From JAFGFY01 sp964520425 (GTDB taxonomy: Bacteria > Desulfobacterota > DSM-4660 > Desulfatiglandales > HGW-15), in the NCBI GenBank assembly GCA_964520425.1, contig CAZFMX010000088.1, positions 1 to 12,418 on the forward strand: a stretch of DNA of 12,418 nucleotides, given 5' to 3'. The position numbers were made by a program, and so were the translations under genes. Shown piece by piece: positions 1-6,600 of this stretch; within the stretch, counting starts at the first letter, position 1; every line of letters begins with the position of its first letter. The notes under the pieces are model-generated. The model did no database searches. It was not told the DNA's origin and saw nothing but the letters and a program-made list of their open reading frames with translations.

Positions 1-59
1 TCGAACCAGTGACTCTGCGGATATGAGCCGCATGCTCTGACCGACTGAGCTACACCGCC
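1..59 (-). tRNA. tRNA with CAU anticodon, probably elongator tRNA-Met (3' end cut by window)
   Basis: Read on the minus strand the sequence gives a 5' acceptor strand GGCGGTG, a D-arm GCTC...GAGC, an anticodon stem TGCGG/CCGCA around the loop CTCATAT (anticodon CAT), a five-base variable region and the start of the T-arm (ACTGG TTCGA). The T-arm 3' strand and acceptor 3' strand lie beyond the left edge. The CAT anticodon leaves initiator Met, elongator Met or the lysidine-modified Ile2 tRNA. The GGCGG..GTAGCTCAG opening and the lack of initiator-type features in the anticodon stem (three consecutive G:C pairs) favour elongator Met, but the identity is inferred. Confidence 0.88.
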
Positions 60-131
60 AATATGTCTGGATTCCGACAAAGAGACATCACCCATGTGGA
101 AGAACACTCCAGGCAGGATACTGTAGGGCCT

Positions 132-159
132 AATTTATAAGAATCCCTAGGATTGTCAA
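132..159 (-). promoter_or_regulatory. Sigma70-type promoter for the CAT tRNA
   Basis: On the minus strand a perfect -35 TTGACA (154-159) is followed after 16 bases by TAAATT (132-137), or after 14 bases by TATAAA (134-139). The next bases are GC-rich (AGGCCC), the kind of discriminator seen in front of stable RNA genes. Transcription would begin near 125, giving a leader of about 65 nt before the tRNA 5' end at 59. Confidence 0.55.
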
Positions 160-348
160 TCAAATAATTCCCATGCTCATCATCAAGATCTAAAGCGCCG
201 CTCCAGACCTCTATCAACTAAACACTGCAAATTCAAAGAGATAACCCAAATGATAGATATGAAAACCAAACGACCCCCCAACATAATAGGATTTTATACT
301 TTTCATTTGCTCTTATGAAAAGGTGTTCTATAGCGAATAACGACCTTG

Positions 349-378
349 TTGACTATTCCTCACCCATTGAGCCATGAT
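349..378 (+). promoter_or_regulatory. Candidate promoter for the 216-aa CxxC protein
   Basis: TTGACT (349-354, five of six consensus bases) and CATGAT (373-378, four of six) are separated by 18 bases, which would put the start of transcription near 385 and leave a leader of about 50 nt before the ATG at 437. A weaker alternative, TTGCTC (307-312) with TATAGC (329-334), lies upstream. Confidence 0.33.
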
Positions 379-436
379 AGATGATCACCCCGGCAGAATG
401 TCAGATGCCGACGCCCTTTTGAAAGGAGAAAATGAA

Positions 437-1087
437 ATGTCATCAGAAGGTATCGTTATATCAAGGGGATGCCCCCTGTGTGGCCATCACGAAATCGGCT
501 ATATCACGCAGAACGGCGTCTTCCATCCCCTAAAGCCTGGTACAAAAATTCAGACTCTAGATGGTCCCCAGGATTCCGTGGTTCCTGAAATGGAGAGCAG
601 TGATTTCCAGATTGTTCCGGGTGAAGAGGCAGTGGATAAATCCCAATACAAGGTGTGGATTCCTGAACCTCTAAGGGGGATTCAGAGGTGCCGTCTGAAA
701 TACGGCGTCTTGATAGAAGAGACTTCCTTTGAAGGGGAGATCTCGAGGGAGGCCTACGCTTTTGCCTATTTGGAGAAACTTCAGAGGCTTATTGAAAAGG
801 AGATTCACACTCCCGTAGCGGTCTTGTTGGACAGATACTTTGCTTCTCCCAATTTGGCAACCGGCGACTCGCGTCGGATTGCGCGTGCGTTATGGCGAGA
901 GTTGGATGAGATCAAGGCCCCTGTCACCCTGGTTGAATGCTGGCTGGAGAAACGGGATGAGGAGTCCGTCAAAAAGATGATTGATTCGGTTTCAGAGGAA
1001 GGGCTTGTTAATCAGCCCGTGAGTGAAGAGGAAGAGCGTAAAGAATTAGAAGATCTCTCTTTGGAAGGATTTCTGGAACTCCTGTAA
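437..1087 (+). CDS. Uncharacterised 216-aa protein with N-terminal CxxC/HH cluster
   Basis: The start at 437 is chosen because AGGAG sits at 424-428, eight bases ahead. An in-frame ATG at 374 has no such site. The N-terminus (residues 1-45) carries Cys12-x-x-Cys15-Gly-His17-His18, suggesting a small zinc-binding knuckle. I see no second CxxC pair, so it may be a partial ribbon or need a partner. The middle (about 85-110) is beta-rich with one more Cys, residues 110-195 look helical, and the C-terminus is a strongly acidic tail (about 185-216). No signal peptide or membrane segment is visible, so it is probably cytoplasmic. It stands alone: divergent from the tRNA, convergent with etfA, and closed by its own terminator. 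I do not recognise the family. It is a real gene by its binding site, base composition and terminator. Confidence 0.82.
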   Translation: MSSEGIVISRGCPLCGHHEIGYITQNGVFHPLKPGTKIQTLDGPQDSVVPEMESSDFQIVPGEEAVDKSQYKVWIPEPLRGIQRCRLKYGVLIEETSFEGEISREAYAFAYLEKLQRLIEKEIHTPVAVLLDRYFASPNLATGDSRRIARALWRELDEIKAPVTLVECWLEKRDEESVKKMIDSVSEEGLVNQPVSEEEERKELEDLSLEGFLELL

Positions 1088-1120
1088 CTATCTTTTACCC
1101 CTACGACCCGAATCGCAATA

Positions 1121-1145
1121 GGGCGGATCTGCGACCCGCCCTTTT
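1121..1145 (+). terminator. Intrinsic terminator after the 216-aa gene
   Basis: A perfect 6-bp GC-only stem, GGGCGG (1121-1126) with CCGCCC (1136-1141), is followed directly by TTTT (1142-1145) and a U-rich tail. It lies 34 bases after the stop codon of the upstream gene. Confidence 0.8.
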
Positions 1146-1294
1146 ATATTCCATTGTGTACCCTAATGATAGGTATTCAGCATCGAGCAAGGGAAGCCTA
1201 GTGTCGTGTCTCAGAATTAACTCACATCATTACATCTACGCCACAGATCCCCTTGCCCCTCTGTTACGTCGAATCACTGATCAAAGTCAGTTCG

Positions 1295-1315
1295 GATTGA
1301 AGCGAACCTTCAATC
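1295..1315 (-). terminator. Hairpin just beyond the etfA stop, possible transcript end
   Basis: A perfect 8-bp stem, GATTGAAG (1295-1302) with CTTCAATC (1308-1315), closes a 5-base loop ten bases past the etfA stop. No U-tract follows on the minus strand, so it may act as a 3' stabilising hairpin or with Rho rather than as a classical terminator. Confidence 0.45.
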
Positions 1316-1324
1316 ACGAACGGT

Positions 1325-2308
1325 CTACGCTATCTTTTTGACTTCTTCGGTGAATGTCGGGATGACATTGAAAAGATCATCCACCACGCCATAGTCCGCT
1401 TTCTGGAATATGGGAGCTTCCGCATCCTTGTTGATGGCCACGATGACCTTTGAGGTGCTCATGCCGGCCAAGTGCTGAATAGCCCCTGATATCCCACAAG
1501 CGATATACAAGTTTGGCGAAACCACTTTCCCCGTCTGTCCGACCTGGTCTGAGTGTGGTCTCCACCCTGCATCTACTGCTGAACGGGATGCACCCACACT
1601 GGCGCCAAGGACATTGGCCAGTTCTTCAAGGATTCCGTAACCCTCGGGTCCCTTCATACCACGGCCTCCCGAGACAATGATATCTGCCTCAGTAAGGTCG
1701 ACTTTACCGCTTTCGTCCCTAATGAATTCGATGACCCGAGTTTTTAAGACGCTGTCGTCCAGACTGAAAGAGGCATCGACAATCTCAGGGGATTTGGAGG
1801 TATCCGGCTCATTCATAGCCATCACGTTGGGTCTTGCTACGGCCATCTGGGGCCAGCTATCGACAAAACTGACCCTGGCATAGGCCTTTCCCGCGTAGAT
1901 GGGTCTGAGGGCCACCAGATTATCGCTCTCAAGGGAAAAAGCCGTGCAATCCTGTGCCGTGCCCACGCCAAGTCGGGCTGAGAGGCGTGCAGACAAATCC
2001 TTTCCTTGTGCTGAGCCGCCCAATAATAGGATGGCAGGATCATTCGCCTTGACCATTTCAGCAATGACAGCGACGTAGGCATCTGTCGTATAGTTTTCAA
2101 GCCGTGGATCATCGGCCACTAGAACTCTATCTGCGCCATAGTGACCTAATGTGGCGGCCTTGTCTTTGACACCAGAGCCCAGCAGGACCGCTGTGACAAC
2201 CTGTCCTAGCGAGTCGGCAAGACGTCTTCCTTCACTGACTATTTCGTAAGAGACTTTTCGAATATCACCGTCTCTCTGTTCGGCGATTACCATTACTCCG
2301 TTTGGCAT
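1325..2308 (-). CDS. etfA: Electron transfer flavoprotein, alpha subunit
   Basis: This 327-aa protein is the FAD-carrying subunit of the EtfAB heterodimer. The complex takes electrons from acyl-CoA dehydrogenases and related flavoproteins in the cytoplasm and passes them to a membrane quinone oxidoreductase or other acceptor. The N-terminal half (residues 1-190) is the Etf alpha/beta nucleotide-binding-like fold. The C-terminal half holds the FAD domain with the family hallmarks VGASRSAVDAGW (about 238-249), QVGQTGKVVSPNLY (about 255-268), CGISGAIQH (271-279) and AINKDAEAPIF near 301-311. The length is usual for the family. The start is supported by AGGAG seven bases upstream. It lies downstream of etfB with a 98-bp gap and is presumably cotranscribed. 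No iron-sulfur N-terminal extension is present, unlike some anaerobe EtfA proteins. Whether it is bifurcating cannot be decided from the sequence alone. Confidence 0.96.
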   Translation of the reverse strand: MPNGVMVIAEQRDGDIRKVSYEIVSEGRRLADSLGQVVTAVLLGSGVKDKAATLGHYGADRVLVADDPRLENYTTDAYVAVIAEMVKANDPAILLLGGSAQGKDLSARLSARLGVGTAQDCTAFSLESDNLVALRPIYAGKAYARVSFVDSWPQMAVARPNVMAMNEPDTSKSPEIVDASFSLDDSVLKTRVIEFIRDESGKVDLTEADIIVSGGRGMKGPEGYGILEELANVLGASVGASRSAVDAGWRPHSDQVGQTGKVVSPNLYIACGISGAIQHLAGMSTSKVIVAINKDAEAPIFQKADYGVVDDLFNVIPTFTEEVKKIA

Positions 2309-2406
2309 TTTCTATCTCCTTCTATCTGATATATATGTATTCGTGCACTCTCATACGCCTTCCTCTCTTATTAGAACGAAAGAGGGAAGGACCGCATGTG
2401 AGTGTG

Positions 2407-3201
2407 TTAGATCACCTTGGCCTCTTCATGGAGCAGTCTGGCCAACTCTTTAGCCTTGCCCTCAGGCGTTTCACCTTCAACTATTCTTCCCGCTTCTCTT
2501 TGAGGAGGTGGGATCAGCTCGAGAATCTGAATTTTTCTCGCGCCTTCGCCAAACTCTGCTGCATTCAGACCCAAATCAGCCAGTGTCTTTTCATCAAACG
2601 GTTTCTTCTTGGCCTTCATAATACCAGGTAGAGAGGCGTATCGGGGCTCATTCAAGCCTTTCTGTGTGGTGATCAGGACGGGTAAATCGGATTCGATCAC
2701 CAAGGTCTGTCCTTCCACCGGCCTGTGGACTCGGACAGACTTACCGTCCTCGGCAACGTCCACCTTAGTGATGACCGACAAGACGGGAATATCCAAAAAT
2801 TCCGCTAGGGTAGCCCCCACAAGGCCTAAGTCATCATCAACGCCTCGTTGACCGGTGAAGATCAAATCATACTCAAGGTTCTTGATAACAGTCGCCAGGG
2901 CCTTTGCCGTTCCCAGGGAGTCGCTTCCCTCAAGAGCCGGATCATTGATCAAAATCCCCTTATCCGCCCCCATGGCTAGGGCCGTGCGTATAGATTCGGT
3001 CACCCTTTTGGGGCCCGCGCCCACCACCGTCACCTCACCGCCAAATTTCTCTTTTAGCTTGAGGGCCTCTTCCACACCGAATTCGTCATAGGGGTTCATA
3101 ATCCACTTGATGTCTTCCTGTGCAATGGATCTTCCATTCGGCGCGATTCTAATCTGTGTTTCCGTATCGGGTACCTGCTTCAGACAAACAATGATATTCA
3201 C
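2407..3201 (-). CDS. etfB: Electron transfer flavoprotein, beta subunit
   Basis: This 264-aa protein is the nucleotide-binding partner of EtfA (AMP in canonical Etf, a second FAD in bifurcating ones). It opens with NIIVCLKQVPDTET, typical of the family, followed by the signature NPYDEFGVEEALKLK (about residues 36-50), the GAGPKRVTESIRTALAMGAD helix (about 61-80), and TGQRGVDDDLGLVGATLAE (about 116-134). The C-terminal arm (about 225-264) that embraces EtfA is present. I place the start at the GTG at 3201, because AAGGTGG lies five bases upstream and homologues begin at this point. A GTG at 3210 would add only three residues and is badly spaced. It is the first gene of the etfBA pair, with a leader of about 240 nt. 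No dehydrogenase gene adjoins it, so the electron donor is probably encoded elsewhere. Confidence 0.96.
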   Translation of the reverse strand: MNIIVCLKQVPDTETQIRIAPNGRSIAQEDIKWIMNPYDEFGVEEALKLKEKFGGEVTVVGAGPKRVTESIRTALAMGADKGILINDPALEGSDSLGTAKALATVIKNLEYDLIFTGQRGVDDDLGLVGATLAEFLDIPVLSVITKVDVAEDGKSVRVHRPVEGQTLVIESDLPVLITTQKGLNEPRYASLPGIMKAKKKPFDEKTLADLGLNAAEFGEGARKIQILELIPPPQREAGRIVEGETPEGKAKELARLLHEEAKVI

Positions 3202-3230
3202 AACAACCACCTTCCCTTCTTACCAAAATT

Positions 3231-3250
3231 TTCATAGTGCGTTCTATGAA
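3231..3250. repeat. 20-bp palindrome in the etfB leader, possible operator
   Basis: TTCATAG (3231-3237) and its exact complement CTATGAA (3244-3250) flank a 6-base spacer, about 30 bases upstream of the etfB start. The size and symmetry suit a dimeric repressor site or an RNA hairpin near the ribosome binding site. No regulator can be named. Confidence 0.35.
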
Positions 3251-3445
3251 TGATAACTTGTCTCCATCCGGAAACGGACTGTTTTTCAAGGCTAAGTCGA
3301 AGATCCAGGTTTATTATAAACCGGACAACGGGGAGATTATAACCGTAAGATGCCACATTCCTCACATTCTTTTGCGTCCTGCGGTTGTGGGACGGGCATG
3401 TGATCCTGAGATTGGTCGAATCAGCCATTTCCAGAAAGAGGGTAT

Positions 3446-3475
3446 CTATTAGCATGCGGCTATGTTGGGTGTCAA
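3446..3475 (-). promoter_or_regulatory. Candidate promoter for etfBA
   Basis: On the minus strand a perfect TTGACA (3470-3475) is followed after 18 bases by TAATAG (3446-3451), preceded by TG in extended -10 position. The -10 match is poor (three of six), so activation by a regulator may be required. The start of transcription would be near 3439, leaving roughly 240 nt of leader containing both palindromes. Confidence 0.4.
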
Positions 3476-3538
3476 GACCTCTCGGAGAGACTTACAGGTG
3501 TCCGGGGATTTCTCAAAATCCTTAGTTATCATTGGTTC

Positions 3539-3568
3539 TTGACATGGATAAGAAAATCACATTAGATT
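3539..3568 (+). promoter_or_regulatory. Candidate promoter for the giant HD-domain gene
   Basis: A perfect TTGACA (3539-3544) is followed after 18 bases by TAGATT (3563-3568, four of six). Transcription would start near 3575, about 105 nt before the ATG at 3682. If used, the message would lack the first codons of the small in-frame ORF that begins at 3544. Confidence 0.4.
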
Positions 3569-3672
3569 TTGATAGTCGGGAAAGATTTAAGACATTGAAA
3601 ATGCACAGCTGCGACTTCATAGCCTGGTGGCGGCATGAGAAAATAATGACTAATAAGCTTCATTCCCGCTAA
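3544..3672 (+). CDS. Possible 42-aa upstream ORF, in frame with the giant gene
   Basis: An ORF of 42 codons starts at ATG 3544 and stops at TAA 3670-3672, nine bases before the ATG of the large gene and in the same frame. The product begins MDKKITLDFDSRERFKTLK and is basic and Trp-containing. No Shine-Dalgarno precedes it, and its first codons overlap the promoter candidate. It could be a chance ORF, a leader peptide feeding reinitiation at 3682, or the former N-terminus of the large protein cut off by a stop. I do not recognise it. Confidence 0.2.
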   Translation: MDKKITLDFDSRERFKTLKMHSCDFIAWWRHEKIMTNKLHSR

Positions 3673-3681
3673 TCGAACACC

Positions 3682-6600
3682 ATGACCCCCACAGAAACCT
3701 TCTGGCGAGAAGATCCTTTCAAACGTATCAAACCTCAGGAATTCGAGGCGTTAGGCATCAACCCTTCAGATATTCCCCCCGGCACGTTCGCAGCCCAGAA
3801 ACACCCTTCCTACTTTCCCAGTCGTTTTGGGGGGAATGCCTATGGATTCGGTCTCTTTGAAGCCCATAATCGACTGAGTCCCAAGGAGATGGATCTGATT
3901 CAATCCATCTCCCTTGAGAGCCCTGAAGAAATCAAAAGAAATTACAAAAAAATCAATAGGATATACAAAAATATCGGGCTCCTGATCAGGTTTACGGACC
4001 AGGGGCAGCCTTACTATCTGATCCCTCATCACCTTGTGTTGAGCTCTCTCGCCACCCTCAAGAGCAAGGCGGATGAAATAAGCAGGATTATCAACATCTA
4101 TCGTGTGAGGCACCTAAAGGAGAGCCAACATATCGGCCTGTTGACCCGTAACGACGATCTGCTCATTAATGAACTCTCTATCCGCTTCAAAGAACACCAG
4201 TTTGTCCTCATTGATACGATACACAAACTTCGTCAGTTCACAGACCCGTTTGATCTGGTTATTCTCCCTGCAGATATTCAGGATATCATTTTTACGGAAA
4301 AGTTTATTCCTTGTCCCACCGAAAAACTTACAAGAGAGCAACTGGAGCATTATGCCGTTTACGTCTTTGGGAAGGTGCATAGGATCCTAAAACCGGATGG
4401 CGAAATTCTCATGATCGCTCACAAGCATCCCTTAAGAACGAACAAATCGGCTGAATTGACCTTTATGACGATTCAGGAGAAGAAGCAGTTCACCCTGTTC
4501 AGTCATATCTTTAAGACCCGGAAAAGGTATCGGATAAATGACAAATCTCTCAGGATTAACGTATTTGATCTGCAAAAATACCTTCGGGATCTCTATGTGG
4601 AGCAAGAGGTCATAGACGGATTATTGGGTAACCGGGACTTGGAAACATGGTCCATCGAGGAAATGGAGCAGTTGCCTTATCTCGATTTTCCCCTTACCGA
4701 TCAGTCCGCCTACGATCAGGAGAAGGTGTGGCCCCGACTCCTTTCGTTTTATTTCAATGAAATTCTACTGAAACCTCTACTCCCGGATTCAGTAAAGGTC
4801 GAGAGAGAAAGAAGATTCTCCGTTAAAGGATATTCTCTTGAATATATGATGGTTTATCTCGGTCAAAGAAGACCCTTGGAAACCACCTTTGGCGAACTGA
4901 AAAAAGACATTGAGGAATCTAGACTTGCCGGCTGTTCCTTGTCTCTTCTGGCAGACTATCGCGATTCCTTTGATTTCTTGAAGCGGACGTTGTCCGTCCT
5001 CAAAATGATAAAGGAGAAACACTACAGCGGGATACCGGAAATTTATATCGATCGGTTTAGACAGCCCTTGGAGGACAAGAAGAGAAGGTTCCCCGCTGTG
5101 AATCATGTCCTAAGTCTCATGGCCAAAATGAATCGTCTGGAAGAGATGGAGGCCTATCTAAATCCCGACCGAGTTGAGGGGCCTGAGACAAAGGTGCTGC
5201 AGGCTTTGGAGGTCTTTCCCTATTATGGTTTCAATTACGGCGAGTTAAAGGAGATCTTTCTTATCCTTGTGGGTCATACTGCCATGGGGCGCATATTGTC
5301 TGGAAAAGTGAATGAAAAGGCCCTCAATCCTGTGTCGGATCTGGCCAGAACCTATGACCAGTTGAAGAGGGTTAACCTCCTGAAGTACTGTCGCCTTATG
5401 AGTCTGGCCGAGACCGTGGCCTCCCAGAGAAGCGACCTGAACCAAGGGCAATTGAGGGCCCTCCTTGAACTATTCGATTCTTTGGTCAGGGTAGTGACCT
5501 ATCCTGATACGGATTGGGACCTCCTATTGGATGCGAAGATCAGTTCCATCGGTGGAATCCATAACGAAATCATTCGAAAAATACTGAAAATGACGAATCA
5601 CTTTGAGTTTATCGACCATTGGTCTGAGCTCAAGGACAAAGGGGAAATGGAGAAAGAGTCCCTGGCTGACTTTGATACGAATAAGCTGGTCAGGATAGAG
5701 GATGTCATTAAACTCACGAATATCATAGAACGCTTTGAACACAGGTTCTTGAAAGATGATCCTCTGCGGTTATCCATTTTTTATAGAAAACTCTTTAACG
5801 TGGAATTATACGGCACAGGCCATCTATTTGAGAAAATGGATAGTGAACTCGCATTTGTGCTTTTGTGGATCACTGTCCATGTGGTTCGCGGCGAAGTCGT
5901 CAACTTTAACCCCATTCTGGCCGACGTAGATCCGTCGGAGATAGATGTCCGTGTCAGGAAGGTGGAAGAAGAGGCAAGGGCCATCAATATCAAATACCTC
6001 GATCTGGTCACACTGAAAGGACTCGGGGATCATCTCTATGAAAGTCAAACCTTGTTTATTTTGGGGACCGGCTTCCAGTTGAGGCTGGATCAAAGGGCAA
6101 AGGCTTTGGAAATTGCCTACATCGATATGGACGCGAATATCCAAAAACTGGAATCTTTAAACCAGCAATATGCCGGTTACATGATATCTCATCTCCCCAC
6201 TGAAGACCTGAGGGCTCTGGAAGGCCTTTTTGCCAACCTGGAGAGCTTTTGCCAGAGTCATTTACGGCTCATTTCTCAGAAGGATTCAGCCTTTTCTCTC
6301 CCTGCCAGAGATGAAAGGTGGTTTAAGAAAGCTGAGGATCTCAGGGAGAATCTCAGAGCCAACTTTCTCAAAGTCATTTTCCAACCTGAGAATATCTATA
6401 CAGACCTTGACCTGCTTCATCGTCACAGTCCATCCCTTCTCTTTTTTGTTATCCCCGAATTGAGAGTCCTTCAGAACGCAAGACTGCCGACTGAACTCTA
6501 CACCAAATCTTCCGTCTTAGACCAAACCCTGACCAGCACAAGAAAAATTGAGGCCTTGGTGAGAGGGGATAGGGGGCGGTTTCAGGATAGTCAGCTATTG

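Larger units (their letters stand above)
60..436. other. Divergent intergenic region between tRNA and the 216-aa gene
   Basis: This stretch is AT-rich and contains no ORF with coding character. It holds the leftward tRNA promoter and a candidate rightward promoter, listed separately. An open frame continues upstream of the next gene from 374, but the only good ribosome binding site is in front of 437, so I read 374-436 as untranslated leader. I see no further structure in 165-345. Confidence 0.6.
3202..3681. other. Divergent control region between etfB and the giant HD-domain gene
   Basis: This 480-bp stretch contains no convincing conserved gene. Overlapping open frames on both strands (about 3198-3455) look like chance. 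It holds an etfB-side palindrome, a second short palindrome GGTTTA-tta-TAAACC (3308-3322), a leftward promoter, a rightward promoter and a small ORF in frame with the large gene, the main ones being listed separately. The size and palindromes suggest regulated transcription in at least the etf direction. Confidence 0.5.

Noticed and set aside
1..373. tRNA-associated integration (att) site
   Set aside because: No integrase and no duplicated tRNA 3' end are visible, and the tRNA 3' end lies outside the window.
374..436. Longer reading of the 216-aa gene from ATG 374
   Set aside because: No ribosome site precedes 374, while AGGAG is correctly spaced before 437. The extra 21 residues would also overlap the promoter candidate.
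1199..1240. GTGTCGTGTC tandem short repeat, possible IS end
   Set aside because: There is only a five-base duplication, with no partner inverted end and no transposase in the window.
1156..1341. Open frame between the terminator and etfA
   Set aside because: It overlaps the 3' end of etfA and the hairpin after it, has no ribosome site, and its translation looks random.
3198..3455. Overlapping ORFs on both strands in the etfB upstream region
   Set aside because: They run through the palindromes and promoter, lack convincing starts and have no recognisable protein features.
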